Source: an uncultured Gammaproteobacteria bacterium (GTDB taxonomy: Bacteria; Pseudomonadota; Gammaproteobacteria; Pseudomonadales; Ketobacteraceae). Taken from it: a stretch of 64,000 nucleotides of DNA. The stretch spans positions 1-64,000 of the forward strand of contig CAJXZM010000002.1 of the NCBI GenBank assembly GCA_913063125.1, given 5' to 3'. Below the pieces are notes generated by a model. The model saw nothing but the letters and a program-made list of their open reading frames with translations. It did not search any database and was not told the DNA's origin. Each line of letters starts with the position of its first letter. Position 1 is the first letter of the stretch. Position numbers and translations under genes: made by a program. Positions 17,099-27,198 of the stretch are shown here, in pieces.

Positions 17099-18616
17099 TT
17101 ATTCCTCCCTAGTGACCCGTAATACCTCTTCTATAGTAGTGATGCCCGCAAGTACATTTCTTGCACCATCCTCTCGAATACTTCCACCAGACTTTCTTGC
17201 ATGCTTTGCTAGCTCTTGTTCACTAGCACCGTTATGCACCATCATTCTTAACTCTTCATCAAAGATAATCAGTTCATAAATACCTGTTCGCCCGCTATAC
17301 CCAAGGTGATTACATTCTTCACAGCCATTAGCATGGTATAGCGTAGGGGCGCTTGATACATCAACTCCTAACAATTCACACTCCGTTTCATCAGGGGTAT
17401 AGCTGGTTTTACAGTCATTGCACAACACCCTAACAAGTCGCTGCGCTAACAGTCCAAGCAAGCTAGATGACAATAGAAATGGCTCAATCCCCATGTCATG
17501 GAGACGGGTAACGGAACCAACCGCACTATTGGTATGCAATGTTGATAACACCAAATGTCCCGTTAAACTCGATTGAACGGCAATATCCGCGGTTTCAATG
17601 TCGCGAATTTCACCAATCATCACCACGTCGGGATCTTGTCGAAGAATTGCTCTCAACCCTTTCGCAAAAGTCATATCTACTTTGGTATTTACTTGCGTTT
17701 GACCAATACCTTCTAATTGATATTCAATAGGATCTTCAACGGTAAGAATGTTACGCGACTTGTCATTTAATTGTGATAACGCCGCATACAAGGTGGTTGT
17801 TTTACCTGACCCAGTAGGACCAGTAACCAAAATGATGCCATGAGGTTTTTCGATAATCTCTGTCATACGAGACAGATCATTATCAGCCATCCCCAAGTGA
17901 GTGAGATTCAACCGGCCTGCTTGTTTATCCAACAAACGTAATACGACACGCTCCCCACTACTACTTGGCATGGTGGAAACACGTACATCAATCTCTCTGC
18001 CCGCTACTCTTAGGGATATACGACCATCCTGAGGCAGCCGTTTTTCTGCGATATCAAGCCTAGCCATAACCTTTATTCGTGAAACTAGAAGTGGCGCTAA
18101 CGCACGCTTAGGCTGAACAATCTCACGAAGTACACCGTCAACACGAAACCTCACAACCAGGCGCTTCTCGAATGTTTCGATATGGATATCAGAAGCGTTT
18201 AATTTAACGGCTTCAGTTAATAGTGCATTAATTAGGCGAATTATGGGAGCATCATCTTCCTGCTCCATTAGGTCTTCAGTTTCTGGTACAGATTCAGCCA
18301 AACTAGCGAGATCAAGTTCATCCCCTAGCCCTTCCACCATCTGCATGGCTTCACTTGAGTCGCTCTCATAGGCAAAAGTAAGGCGTCGATCAAATTCTGT
18401 ATCATTTACTTCGGTAAAACGTATGGGTACACCAAGAAATCGTCTAACTTCCGCCACAACACCAACAGTAACTCCGCGTTTATAGCTGACTTTGGCATCA
18501 ATATCGCTAACGCCCTCAACGACAACGCCATTGCGTTTTGCGAATGTAAAAGGCAGCCGCCTATTAAGGGTTGATGCTTCCTCAGTCGTTTGTTGTTCTT
18601 GCTGCTCTGGTTCCAT
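17099..18616 (-). CDS. gspE: Type II secretion ATPase GspE
   Basis: A 505-residue hexameric ATPase that drives pseudopilus assembly. It has the N1/N2 domains, then [21 protein letters not shown], Walker [10 protein letters not shown] (about 263-271), Asp-box [10 protein letters not shown], Walker [15 protein letters not shown] and the His-box [13 protein letters not shown] tetracysteine zinc site (LCNDC about 395 and [10 protein letters not shown] about 430) precedes the C-terminal domain. It is the first gene of the minus-strand cluster. Its upstream region is shared with divergent galE. Confidence 0.96.
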   Translation of the reverse strand: MEPEQQEQQTTEEASTLNRRLPFTFAKRNGVVVEGVSDIDAKVSYKRGVTVGVVAEVRRFLGVPIRFTEVNDTEFDRRLTFAYESDSSEAMQMVEGLGDELDLASLAESVPETEDLMEQEDDAPIIRLINALLTEAVKLNASDIHIETFEKRLVVRFRVDGVLREIVQPKRALAPLLVSRIKVMARLDIAEKRLPQDGRISLRVAGREIDVRVSTMPSSSGERVVLRLLDKQAGRLNLTHLGMADNDLSRMTEIIEKPHGIILVTGPTGSGKTTTLYAALSQLNDKSRNILTVEDPIEYQLEGIGQTQVNTKVDMTFAKGLRAILRQDPDVVMIGEIRDIETADIAVQSSLTGHLVLSTLHTNSAVGSVTRLHDMGIEPFLLSSSLLGLLAQRLVRVLCNDCKTSYTPDETECELLGVDVSSAPTLYHANGCEECNHLGYSGRTGIYELIIFDEELRMMVHNGASEQELAKHARKSGGSIREDGARNVLAGITTIEEVLRVTREE

Positions 18617-18873
18617 AGGGGCTCTAACTTTGATGATAATTTATATCTAAGATTAACCTGTAATAACAATTATGACCAACATAACACCAAGATTCTCCAT
18701 TAAATGGCTAATATTGCTCATATTTTTTGATTTCGATGAGGTTTTATTTTTGTGAATGGCAAATTTTACCGAAAAATATCTAAAGGAACGCATTATCCCG
18801 TGATTCTCCACAATAAATCGCTATAATTTCAGCGCATGGTACCAATGAATTAATTCAACACCCCTAATTTGAT
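18617..18873. promoter_or_regulatory. Divergent intergenic region between gspE and galE
   Basis: This 257-bp gap must hold the promoters of the T2SS cluster (left) and the galE operon (right). A TATAAT at 18822-18827 facing galE is a possible -10 box with only a poor -35. I see no other confident element. Confidence 0.4.
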
Positions 18874-19893
18874 ATGAAAACGGAAACAATACCAATGGCA
18901 GGAACAATACTCGTCACAGGCGGCGCCGGATACATCGGTAGCCACGTTGTACGCCAATTAGGCGAACGAAATGAAAAAATTATTGTTTTAGATGATTTAT
19001 CAACCGGTTTTAAAGAGTCGGTGCTTTATGGTGAACTTGTTATTGGCGATACGGGTGATGAAGCCCTCGTAAGTCAGCTTATAAAAGAACACAGCATTGA
19101 AACCGTCATTCATTTTGCAGCCCATACCATTGTTCCAGAGTCCGTCGAAAATCCACTAAAATATTACAAAAATAACACGGCAAACACACGCTCTTTACTA
19201 GAATGCTGCCAAAAAGGCGGCGTTAAACACTTTATATTTTCTTCTACCGCCGCAGTTTATGGTGAACCTAAAGAATCAAGCGTATCTGAATTAGCACCAA
19301 CACAGCCTATCAACCCTTACGGCATGTCAAAGCTCATGAGCGAGCACATGATCAAGGACCTAAGCAAGGTTACAGACTTAACACACGTCATACTTCGCTA
19401 CTTTAACGTGGCTGGATGTGACCCAAAAGGTAGGCTTGGCCAGAGAACAGAGAAAGCAACTCTCCTCACAAAGGTTGCAGTTGAAGCGGCAGTAGGCAAG
19501 CGCGAAAAAGTGTTTATATTCGGCACTGACTTTGATACTCCAGATGGTACCGGAATCCGCGATTATATTCATGTAGAAGATCTCGCAAGCGCTCACGTTA
19601 AAGCGCTTGATTATCTTACATCGAATGGTGAATCAACCACCGTAAACGCTGGTTATGGCCACGGCTATAGTGTTCGAGAAGTGTTAGATATGGTTATAAA
19701 AGTAAACGGGGCTCCATTCACCATTGAAGAAGTGGAGCGTCGTGCTGGAGACCCCCCAGCTCTTACCGCTATAGCGAAAAAAATAAAGGATAGCCTTGGC
19801 TGGAAACCTGAACACGATAGCTTAGAAGCGATCGTTTCATCAGCACTAACCTGGGAAAAGCATTTGCTCGAAGAAGCCTCTAAAGAAGATTAA
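18874..19893 (+). CDS. galE: UDP-glucose 4-epimerase
   Basis: A 339-residue extended SDR that interconverts UDP-glucose and UDP-galactose. The NAD-binding GGAGYIGSH lies at about residues 15-23, followed by VLDDLSTG. The catalytic STAAVYG serine and YGMSK (Y-x3-K) near 155 are present. The galE hallmark LRYFNVAGCDP is at about 178-188, and IRDYIHVEDL follows. The start is ATG at 18874. A second ATG at 18895 would give MAGTILVTGG and is also possible. It begins a three-gene run with a phosphopantetheinyl transferase (5 bp later) and pgi. Confidence 0.94.
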   Translation: MKTETIPMAGTILVTGGAGYIGSHVVRQLGERNEKIIVLDDLSTGFKESVLYGELVIGDTGDEALVSQLIKEHSIETVIHFAAHTIVPESVENPLKYYKNNTANTRSLLECCQKGGVKHFIFSSTAAVYGEPKESSVSELAPTQPINPYGMSKLMSEHMIKDLSKVTDLTHVILRYFNVAGCDPKGRLGQRTEKATLLTKVAVEAAVGKREKVFIFGTDFDTPDGTGIRDYIHVEDLASAHVKALDYLTSNGESTTVNAGYGHGYSVREVLDMVIKVNGAPFTIEEVERRAGDPPALTAIAKKIKDSLGWKPEHDSLEAIVSSALTWEKHLLEEASKED

Positions 19894-19898
19894 CCCTT

Positions 19899-20612
19899 GT
19901 GATAATTACTGAATTCTTAGAAGCAACGTTCCCAAGCACACTGTTCCCTAGTGACATTGCCATTGTTGTCGCGAAAGCGGGAATGGGGGAAACACCCGTC
20001 CTTCCTGAAGAAGAAATACACATTATAAAAGCCGTTGAAAAACGTAAACGGGAATTTCGTGCAGGGAGGCACTGCGCACATACTGCCATAAACACAGTGC
20101 TAAATAACGATACTAACGATCAAACCCCCATCAAAGTTGCTCCATCTCGTATGCCTTGCTGGCCGGTTGGTATCGTTGGCAGTATCTCGCATTCAGGCTC
20201 GCACTGCTCAGCAATCGCAGCACATTCAGCCAAATACCTATCACTCGGCCACGATGTTGAAAAGGCAAAAGAACTAGAAAGCAACGTGCACAAAATGATT
20301 TGCACAACAACAGAGCTTGCCTTTATTGCCAAACACAGCGCATCTAACTTGCCTCTTAGCACCATTATATTTAGCGCAAAAGAAAGTATCCATAAAACTT
20401 ACTCCCCTATTAACGGCCATATGCTGGATTTTTTGGACGCAGAAATTGAACTTGACCTTAAGAACCAGTGTTTCAAAGCCTGCATTATCAACCCGGAACC
20501 ACACCCGAAAGTAGCAATTCCACACCTCACTGGCTCGTTTGCCATTAGCGGTGGTTATATTTATACGGGAATATATTTATTAGCGCCTACTGATACAGAA
20601 CCTACATTATGA
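19899..20612 (+). CDS. 4'-phosphopantetheinyl transferase, EntD-like
   Basis: A 237-residue Sfp/EntD-superfamily enzyme that would move phosphopantetheine from CoA to a carrier-protein serine. Visible motifs are KRKREFRAGRHCA (about 47-59), WPVGIVGSISHSG (about 88-100), the metal-binding GHDVE near 120 and FSAKESIHK near 162, which match the EntD class. The start is GTG at 19899. It lies 5 bp after galE and 10 bp before pgi, so it is read with sugar genes. No polyketide or non-ribosomal synthetase is in view. The carrier substrate is unknown. Confidence 0.86.
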   Translation: MIITEFLEATFPSTLFPSDIAIVVAKAGMGETPVLPEEEIHIIKAVEKRKREFRAGRHCAHTAINTVLNNDTNDQTPIKVAPSRMPCWPVGIVGSISHSGSHCSAIAAHSAKYLSLGHDVEKAKELESNVHKMICTTTELAFIAKHSASNLPLSTIIFSAKESIHKTYSPINGHMLDFLDAEIELDLKNQCFKACIINPEPHPKVAIPHLTGSFAISGGYIYTGIYLLAPTDTEPTL

Positions 20613-20622
20613 AACCTATACT

Positions 20623-22269
20623 ATGAAACCAGAGTTCACGTCATTTTTTAACAATGCTCATATTCAGAAAAAGCTAACCGAGCTAGAAAAAAGAGCAAAA
20701 GCAACCACATTAAGCGCTAGATTTACTGCTGACAAAGATCGTTTCAATCGTTACAGCATTGATTTAGAGGGACTTCTTTTTGATTTTTCAAAAAACCATA
20801 TTGACGATGACATCCTTTCAACACTTGTAGCAGGAGCCTCAGATGCAGGCTTAACCTCAGCAATCACCGATATGTTTGAAGGCAAAAAAATCAACAACAC
20901 TGAGGATCGTGCAGTTTTGCATACAGCACTACGCGCTCCTTCAGAAAGCAGACCACCACACCTGAACGCCACCATCGAGAATGCAAAGCAAAATATGAAC
21001 GCATTCAGTGATGCGATTCGAAATAAGACTTGGCATGGAGCAACCGGCAAACCATTAACACAAATTGTGAATATAGGTATCGGTGGTTCAGATTTAGGGC
21101 CTGCAATGGCAGTAGAAGCCTTATCTCACTACACCCATAAAGATTTTGAATTCCATTTTGTTTCCAATATAGATCCAACACACATCATGGAAGCATTGGC
21201 AAAGTGTTGCCCCGAAACAACGCTACTCATAGTGTCATCTAAGTCTTTTTCTACGCTTGAAACACTAAGCAATGCCAAAGTAGCAAAAGACTGGCTAATT
21301 AACACATTAGGCTTAGATGCAGATGTCGGGAAACATTTTATCGGCATATCTTCAAATATTGACGCAGTGACAGAATTTGGCATTCCAGAGCACAATATTT
21401 TACCCATGTGGGATTGGGTAGGAGGCCGTTATTCACTCTGGTCCGCCATTGGATTATCACTAGAAATAGCTATTGGCAAGCAAGGCTTCAACGACTTTTT
21501 ACGCGGTGGCAACTGTATAGATAAGCATTTTCGTGAAGCGCCGTTTGAGAACAACATTCCTGTCCTCATGGCATTAATCAGTTTATGGAACAGCAACTAC
21601 ATGGATGCTGATTCAAATGCCGTTGTGTGTTACGAGCAATACCTTCATCGGTTTGTGTCCTATCTACAGCAAATGGACATGGAGAGTAACGGTAAAAGTG
21701 TGCAAAGAAACGGAGAACCTTGTCTTTGGCAAACAGCCATACCATTATGGGGTGGTACTGGCAGCGACACACAACATTCATACCATCAGTTATTTCACCA
21801 AGGCTCCCGCATGGTGCCTTTGGACTTTATCGTTGGCACCAACAGTTTAAACCCCATTGGCGATCAGCAAGCATTTCTATTTGCAAATTGCTTGGCCCAA
21901 AGTAAAGCCCTCATGACAGGCCAAGATAAAAACAGCATAAAGCAAGACTTGCTTAATAACGGGGTGAGCGAAGAGGCAGCGGAACAACTTTCATCTCACA
22001 AAGAAATCCCCGGCAACCGCCCAAGCAACATGTTTGTATACGACAAGCTGACCCCCTTTGCGTTAGGACAACTCGTTGCGTTATACGAACATAAAGTCTT
22101 CGTTTTGAGCGTTCTTTGGAATATCAATGCATTTGATCAATGGGGTGTCGAGCTTGGCAAACAGCTCAGCGGTTCTATTAAATCGGCTTTACTACATGGC
22201 GACTCAGACCTGGATACGGACGCATCAACACTCGGTCTTATTGCTCGCTACAAAAAACAAACAAACTAA
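20623..22269 (+). CDS. pgi: Glucose-6-phosphate isomerase
   Basis: A 548-residue cytoplasmic enzyme interconverting glucose-6-phosphate and fructose-6-phosphate, of normal length for the bacterial Pgi family. Signatures include NIGIGGSDLGPAMA (about 150-163), VSSKSFSTLET (about 203-213), the WDWVGGRYSLWSAIGLS block (about 263-279) and the later GGTGSDTQHSYHQLFHQG with the catalytic His. It is the last gene of the galE-PPTase-pgi run and is followed by a strong terminator. It supplies hexose phosphate for the nucleotide-sugar genes around it. Confidence 0.96.
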   Translation: MKPEFTSFFNNAHIQKKLTELEKRAKATTLSARFTADKDRFNRYSIDLEGLLFDFSKNHIDDDILSTLVAGASDAGLTSAITDMFEGKKINNTEDRAVLHTALRAPSESRPPHLNATIENAKQNMNAFSDAIRNKTWHGATGKPLTQIVNIGIGGSDLGPAMAVEALSHYTHKDFEFHFVSNIDPTHIMEALAKCCPETTLLIVSSKSFSTLETLSNAKVAKDWLINTLGLDADVGKHFIGISSNIDAVTEFGIPEHNILPMWDWVGGRYSLWSAIGLSLEIAIGKQGFNDFLRGGNCIDKHFREAPFENNIPVLMALISLWNSNYMDADSNAVVCYEQYLHRFVSYLQQMDMESNGKSVQRNGEPCLWQTAIPLWGGTGSDTQHSYHQLFHQGSRMVPLDFIVGTNSLNPIGDQQAFLFANCLAQSKALMTGQDKNSIKQDLLNNGVSEEAAEQLSSHKEIPGNRPSNMFVYDKLTPFALGQLVALYEHKVFVLSVLWNINAFDQWGVELGKQLSGSIKSALLHGDSDLDTDASTLGLIARYKKQTN

Positions 22270-22292
22270 AAAAACAAACAACTTACATAAAT

Positions 22293-22333
22293 AAAAAAGG
22301 CGCTCGACATTGAAATGTTGAGCGCCCTTTTTT
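22293..22333. terminator. Bidirectional terminator between pgi and galU
   Basis: Arms at 22299-22310 and 22315-22326 pair over 12 bp with one G-U pair and a 4-base loop. They are flanked by six A on the left and six T on the right, so the hairpin can end both pgi and galU transcripts. Confidence 0.9.
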
Positions 22334-22370
22334 GTTCAGAAAAGCTGGTTATGTAAGTAATTTGTTGGGT

Positions 22371-23195
22371 TTATTTGTTGTAGTAATTTTCATAACAATA
22401 GTTAGTCGCGTCAATATATCCATCAACACTACCGCAATCAAAACGTTTGCCTCGAAATTTAAATGCCATTACACATCCATTTTTCGCCTGCTCCAACAAC
22501 GCGTCAGTAATCTGCACCTCTCCATTCGCACCTGGCGGTGTCTTTTCGAGGATATCGAAGATATCAGGGGTCAAAATATAGCGCCCGATAACAGCAAGAT
22601 TTGACGGTGCATCTTCTGGCTTTGGTTTCTCAACCATGTTTGTTACACGAAACAAACCGTCCTTAATGTTGATCCCTTCGACGATTCCATATTTATAGGT
22701 CTCTTCCATAGGCACCTCTTCGATCGCGACAATGCTGCAACGGAACTGATTATAAAGCTTTACCATTTGCCCCATAACACCTTCTTCATCATCAAAACAA
22801 AGATCGTCGGCCAAAATCACACCAAAAGGCTGGTCACCAATCATTGGTTTACCTGTTAGGATGGCATGCCCCAAACCTTTCATCTCTGACTGACGTGTAT
22901 AGGTAAACGTACACTCATCAATAACTTCGCGGATAGATTCTAAGTACACTTCCTTGCCAGTACCTTTTATCTGATGCTCTAGCTCGTAATTAATATCAAA
23001 ATGATCCGCAATCGCACGCTTTCCACGTCCAGTCACAAAACCAACATCAGAAAGCCCTGCCTTTAATGCTTCCTCGACTCCATACTGCACAAGTGGCTTA
23101 TTAACGATTGGCAACATCTCTTTGGGCTGAGACTTTGTAGCAGGTAAAAAACGCGTTCCGTATCCTGCAACAGGGAATAAACACTTCGTAATCAT
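22371..23195 (-). CDS. galU: UTP-glucose-1-phosphate uridylyltransferase
   Basis: A 274-residue nucleotidyltransferase making UDP-glucose from UTP and glucose-1-phosphate. The nucleotide-binding FPVAGYGTRFLPATKSQPKE is at about 7-26. The metal-binding ILADDLCFD and the conserved EKPKPEDAPSNLAVIGRY follow. I chose the ATG at 23195 because AAAAGGA lies about 11 bases before it. An ATG 12 bases upstream directly abuts that site. It converges on pgi and shares its terminator. Its product feeds GalE and the UDP-glucose dehydrogenase at 33.9 kb. Confidence 0.94.
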   Translation of the reverse strand: MITKCLFPVAGYGTRFLPATKSQPKEMLPIVNKPLVQYGVEEALKAGLSDVGFVTGRGKRAIADHFDINYELEHQIKGTGKEVYLESIREVIDECTFTYTRQSEMKGLGHAILTGKPMIGDQPFGVILADDLCFDDEEGVMGQMVKLYNQFRCSIVAIEEVPMEETYKYGIVEGINIKDGLFRVTNMVEKPKPEDAPSNLAVIGRYILTPDIFDILEKTPPGANGEVQITDALLEQAKNGCVMAFKFRGKRFDCGSVDGYIDATNYCYENYYNK

Positions 23196-23258
23196 TCGTT
23201 CATGCATCCTTTTAAATAATGTGACTAGCTGAAATAGACATCGAAATAGATAGCCGGC

Positions 23259-23669
23259 TTAATCTGCCTTAGGGTGCTCTGCTATTTCAATTAGCACGCC
23301 GTCCGTACATTTAGGGTGAATAAATGCAACTCTCGTATTATGTGCGCCAGACTTTGGGGATTCTGATAAAAAGATATAGCCTTTTTCTGTTAACCTAGTC
23401 ATGTCTGCTTGAACATCATCACTCTTAAAGCAAATATGATGTAGACCACCACCTTTTTTATCTAAATATGTTTGTACTGGTCCTTCACCATTCAAAGGGT
23501 GTACTAATTCGATTTGGGTGCCAGAGATCGGAAAGAAAGCCGTTTGCGTTTTTGCTGACTCAACCGCCTCGGACCCCTTAAACTCTAGCCCAAAATCCTC
23601 TGCAAAACGCTTTATTGACTTTTCCAAGTCAGGTACTGCTATAGCTACGTGATCTAACCCAATAATCAT
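23259..23669 (-). CDS. mce: Methylmalonyl-CoA epimerase
   Basis: A 136-residue VOC-fold metalloenzyme that converts (S)- and (R)-methylmalonyl-CoA. Metal ligands are recognisable: His in GLDHVAIAV (residue 7), the middle His in GGGLHHICF and Glu in VLIEIAEH at the C-terminus. Length and the pattern QTAFFPISGTQIELVHP match the epimerase rather than other glyoxalase-like proteins. It is divergent from the mutase gene by 280 bp, which supports the pathway assignment. Confidence 0.9.
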   Translation of the reverse strand: MIIGLDHVAIAVPDLEKSIKRFAEDFGLEFKGSEAVESAKTQTAFFPISGTQIELVHPLNGEGPVQTYLDKKGGGLHHICFKSDDVQADMTRLTEKGYIFLSESPKSGAHNTRVAFIHPKCTDGVLIEIAEHPKAD

Positions 23670-23949
23670 AATGACACCCTAAAAAGCGAAGAATTTTAAA
23701 GCTGCATTCTAGTCGTTTTTTACTGTGATAGAAAGCGCGGTAATACCACTCTTTTTTAGCCCTAGTAGTCGCTAAGGTATAGTTAAGGTGTCATTAAGAT
23801 GTAGTCCAAATCAATGATAACCATAGACTATGTTACAACTTGACTACAAATTCACGTGCGTTGATCAGGCAAATTCGTTAATCTTAGCCGCATTTATGAA
23901 TAGCCTGCTACACGCAGGATTAATAGTTTGATTGAATAGAGGTACCGAC

Positions 23950-26097
23950 ATGACTGACGCTTCCAATAAACCTAGCTTGACAGAATGGCATAACTTGGCA
24001 ACAAAAGAGCGAAAAGGTCGAGATCCTGCAGATCTAATCACTCCGACGCCAGAAGGCATCGATATTAAGCCTCTATATACCGCTGAAGATACTGCAAATT
24101 TAGAAAATGCAGATACTCTCCCTGGTTTTGCCCCTTATGTTCGTGGCCCTAAGGCAACGATGTATGCTGGGCGCCCCTGGACAATCCGACAGTATGCGGG
24201 TTTTTCAACCGCCGAAGAGTCAAATGCATTTTACAAAAAGAACTTGGCGGCCGGTCAACAAGGCGCATCAGTAGCATTCGACCTCGCAACACACCGAGGT
24301 TATGACTCCGACCATGAGCGCGTTACTGGAGATGTTGGCAAAGCGGGCGTTGCCATTGATTCTGTTGAAGATATGAAGGTTCTTTTTTCCGATATCCCTT
24401 TGGATAAAGTGTCGGTTTCCATGACAATGAACGGAGCAGTTCTCCCTGTGCTTGCTAGTTACATTGTTGCAGCTGAAGAGCAAGGTGTTCCACAAGAAAA
24501 GTTATCAGGCACCATTCAGAATGATATTCTGAAAGAATTCATGGTACGTAACACCTATATATACCCGCCAAAAGAGTCCATGGGAATCATTGCTGATATC
24601 ATCACGTATACCTCTCAGCATATGCCTAAATACAACTCAATCTCTATTTCAGGCTACCATATCCAAGAAGCCGGGGCAGATGCCGCACTAGAGCTAGCGT
24701 ACACATTAGCTGATGGTAAAGAATATATCGAATCTGCACTTTCATCTGGGCTTGAGATTGACGCCTTTGCACCTCGACTATCCTTTTTCTTTGGGATTGG
24801 AATGAATTTCTATATGGAAATCGCCAAATTGCGAGCGGCTCGATTACTATGGGATAAAATTGTCAGCAAGTTCAACCCGAAAGATTCACGATCTAGAATG
24901 CTAAGAACCCATTGCCAAACATCTGGGTGGTCGTTAACAGAACAAGACCCTTATAACAACGTAGTACGTACTACTTTAGAGGCAATGGCTGCAGTGTTTG
25001 GAGGCACACAATCCCTTCATACCAACGCATTTGATGAGGCCATCGCTCTACCTACAGAGTTTTCGGCTCGAATTGCTCGAAACACACAAATCATTATCCA
25101 GGAAGAAACCGGGATTACCAATGTAGTGGACCCATGGGGTGGCTCTTATATGATGGAGTCCCTCACTCAAGATATAGCGGATAAGGCTTGGGGCATAATC
25201 GAGAATATTGAGCAGCTAGGCGGTATGGCTAAAGCGATAGAAACAGGCGAGCCGAAACTCAAAATCGAAGAATCTGCCGCCAAGAAACAGGCTCGTATTG
25301 ACCGCGGGGAAGATGTCATTGTTGGTGTTAACAAATATCAGTTGGCAGAAGAGGACGACATTGATGTACTAGAAATTGACAACTCCGCCGTTCGCTTATC
25401 TCAAATAGCCCGCCTAGATGCAATGAAAGCATCAAGGGATAGCGCAGCAGTAGAAAAAGCGCTTGCTGACTTAGAAAATTACGCAAGAACAGGCGAAGGC
25501 AACAGCTTGGATTTGGCAGTAAAAGCCGCAAGAGCAAGAGCGAGTGTTGGTGAAATAAGTTACGCGCTTGAGAAAGTATGGGGGCGTTTTAGCGCAAGCT
25601 CAAAAACAGTTTCAGGGGTATATGGTAGCTCCTACGCAAACGATAATGATTGGAACGAAATATCCTCTGACATTGAAGTCTTCGAGAAAAGCTATGGACG
25701 CCGCCCCCGAATGCTTGTCGCCAAAATGGGACAAGATGGCCATGACAGAGGTGCTAAAGTGATAGCTACTGCCTTTGCAGATGTTGGTTTTGATATTGAT
25801 TTGTCGCCACTTTTCTCAACTCCAAAAGAAGTAGCCAAACAAGCTATTGAAAATGATGTTCACGTAGTTGGAGTGTCTTCACAGGCGGCGGGACACAAAA
25901 CATTAATCCCTGACCTGTTGGCTGAATTAAAAGCACAAGATGCAACGGACATCATCGTCGTTGCAGGTGGCGTAATTCCACGGCAGGATTACGACTTCCT
26001 ATATGAAGCTGGGGTCAAAGGTATTTTCGGGCCAGGAACAAAGATACCGCTTGCCGCCAAAGACGTACTTATGGAAATCAATAAGGCACAAAAATAG
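23950..26097 (+). CDS. scpA: Methylmalonyl-CoA mutase, large catalytic subunit
   Basis: A 715-residue adenosylcobalamin-dependent mutase interconverting succinyl-CoA and methylmalonyl-CoA. The TIM-barrel catalytic part includes [23 protein letters not shown] and [19 protein letters not shown]. The C-terminal B12 domain holds the base-off motif [11 protein letters not shown] (D-x-H-x-x-G) near 600 and [10 protein letters not shown] chose the ATG at 23950 because GAGGT lies eight bases upstream. A TTG 18 bases earlier lacks one. The meaB gene begins 7 bp after the stop. As the whole catalytic and B12 parts are in one chain, it could work as a homodimer without a small subunit. Confidence 0.95.
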   Translation: MTDASNKPSLTEWHNLATKERKGRDPADLITPTPEGIDIKPLYTAEDTANLENADTLPGFAPYVRGPKATMYAGRPWTIRQYAGFSTAEESNAFYKKNLAAGQQGASVAFDLATHRGYDSDHERVTGDVGKAGVAIDSVEDMKVLFSDIPLDKVSVSMTMNGAVLPVLASYIVAAEEQGVPQEKLSGTIQNDILKEFMVRNTYIYPPKESMGIIADIITYTSQHMPKYNSISISGYHIQEAGADAALELAYTLADGKEYIESALSSGLEIDAFAPRLSFFFGIGMNFYMEIAKLRAARLLWDKIVSKFNPKDSRSRMLRTHCQTSGWSLTEQDPYNNVVRTTLEAMAAVFGGTQSLHTNAFDEAIALPTEFSARIARNTQIIIQEETGITNVVDPWGGSYMMESLTQDIADKAWGIIENIEQLGGMAKAIETGEPKLKIEESAAKKQARIDRGEDVIVGVNKYQLAEEDDIDVLEIDNSAVRLSQIARLDAMKASRDSAAVEKALADLENYARTGEGNSLDLAVKAARARASVGEISYALEKVWGRFSASSKTVSGVYGSSYANDNDWNEISSDIEVFEKSYGRRPRMLVAKMGQDGHDRGAKVIATAFADVGFDIDLSPLFSTPKEVAKQAIENDVHVVGVSSQAAGHKTLIPDLLAELKAQDATDIIVVAGGVIPRQDYDFLYEAGVKGIFGPGTKIPLAAKDVLMEINKAQK

Positions 26098-26104
26098 TAC
26101 AACC

Positions 26105-27076
26105 ATGAACACAATTGATACTGAAAAACTTTTGCAAGGCAACCGCAGAGCCCTTGCAAAAGCAATCACCTTAACTGAAAGTAGCCTAGAGTCCCACAGA
26201 GAGGATGCTCAAGCGCTGCTTGATGCCGTCCTTCCTAAAACCGGCAATAGTTTGCGGATTGGAATAACGGGCATTCCTGGCGTAGGAAAATCTACTTTTA
26301 TAGAAGCTTTTGGCCTCCACCTGATATCATTAGGAAAAAAGGTCGCTGTGCTAGCAGTTGACCCTAGCTCTCCAATTACAGGAGGAAGCATCCTCGGCGA
26401 TAAAACCAGAATGGAGCTTTTATCTCAACATAATAATGCGTTCATAAGACCCTCCCCTACTTCCGGTTCACTGGGTGGTGTCGCACAAAAAACCCGTGAA
26501 GCCATCTTGTTATGTGAAGCAGCTGGCTACGACGTCATCATCGTCGAGACCGTTGGTGTCGGGCAGTCGGAGTATCAAGTGTCTGGCATGGTAGATTTTT
26601 TCTTGATACTTATGCTCCCTAATGCTGGCGATGAGCTTCAAGGGATCAAAAAAGGCATATTGGAACTCGCAGACTCAATCATCGTCAATAAAGCCGACGG
26701 TGAGAGCCAAATGCTCGCAAAACAGGCAAAAGCACACTACGAAAACGCCTTACATTTAGTAAAATCGCATGAGAAATGGCAACCATCAGTGCTCACATGT
26801 TCAGCCCTAGAAAAGAAGAATATTGATAGCATATGGCAGCTTATTGCTCGCTACTTTGATGACGACGACCTACAGACGTTTCGAGACAACAAGCGTAAAT
26901 CCCAAAATATTGAATGGATGCAATCTCTGATTCACGAACTACTGGATTTAAGATTAAGCAAAAACCCGGCGTGCTCTATCAAGAAAAACGAGCTGGTTCA
27001 GCAGGTTAGCATGGGTGAAACTACCCCTCTTAATGCTGCTACAACACTAATAGAGACGTTATTTCGATCTAAATGA
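26105..27076 (+). CDS. meaB: Methylmalonyl-CoA mutase-associated GTPase MeaB
   Basis: A 323-residue G3E P-loop GTPase that protects and reloads methylmalonyl-CoA mutase. It has Walker A GIPGVGKST (about 55-63), VLAVDPSSPITGGSILGDKTRM (the family switch region, about 78-99), the VETVGVGQSE switch II and the guanine motif NKAD. I chose the ATG at 26105, 7 bp after the mutase stop. A longer frame would start inside the mutase gene. A strong terminator follows, closing the two-gene unit. Confidence 0.94.
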   Translation: MNTIDTEKLLQGNRRALAKAITLTESSLESHREDAQALLDAVLPKTGNSLRIGITGIPGVGKSTFIEAFGLHLISLGKKVAVLAVDPSSPITGGSILGDKTRMELLSQHNNAFIRPSPTSGSLGGVAQKTREAILLCEAAGYDVIIVETVGVGQSEYQVSGMVDFFLILMLPNAGDELQGIKKGILELADSIIVNKADGESQMLAKQAKAHYENALHLVKSHEKWQPSVLTCSALEKKNIDSIWQLIARYFDDDDLQTFRDNKRKSQNIEWMQSLIHELLDLRLSKNPACSIKKNELVQQVSMGETTPLNAATTLIETLFRSK

Positions 27077-27080
27077 CGTC

Positions 27081-27125
27081 AAAATAACCCACATAGTACA
27101 TTAAATGTACTATGTGGGTTATTTT
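27081..27125 (+). terminator. Terminator after meaB
   Basis: A perfect 20-bp inverted repeat, 27081-27100 against 27106-27125, has a 5-base loop and ends in TTTT. The stem begins with AAAA, so it may work in both directions. Confidence 0.88.
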
Positions 27126-27198
27126 GTATTGGTTAAATATCGTAAGTATGAAAAAATACCCTCATATGAATCCGTTTATCTAAGATTATGAGAACGTT

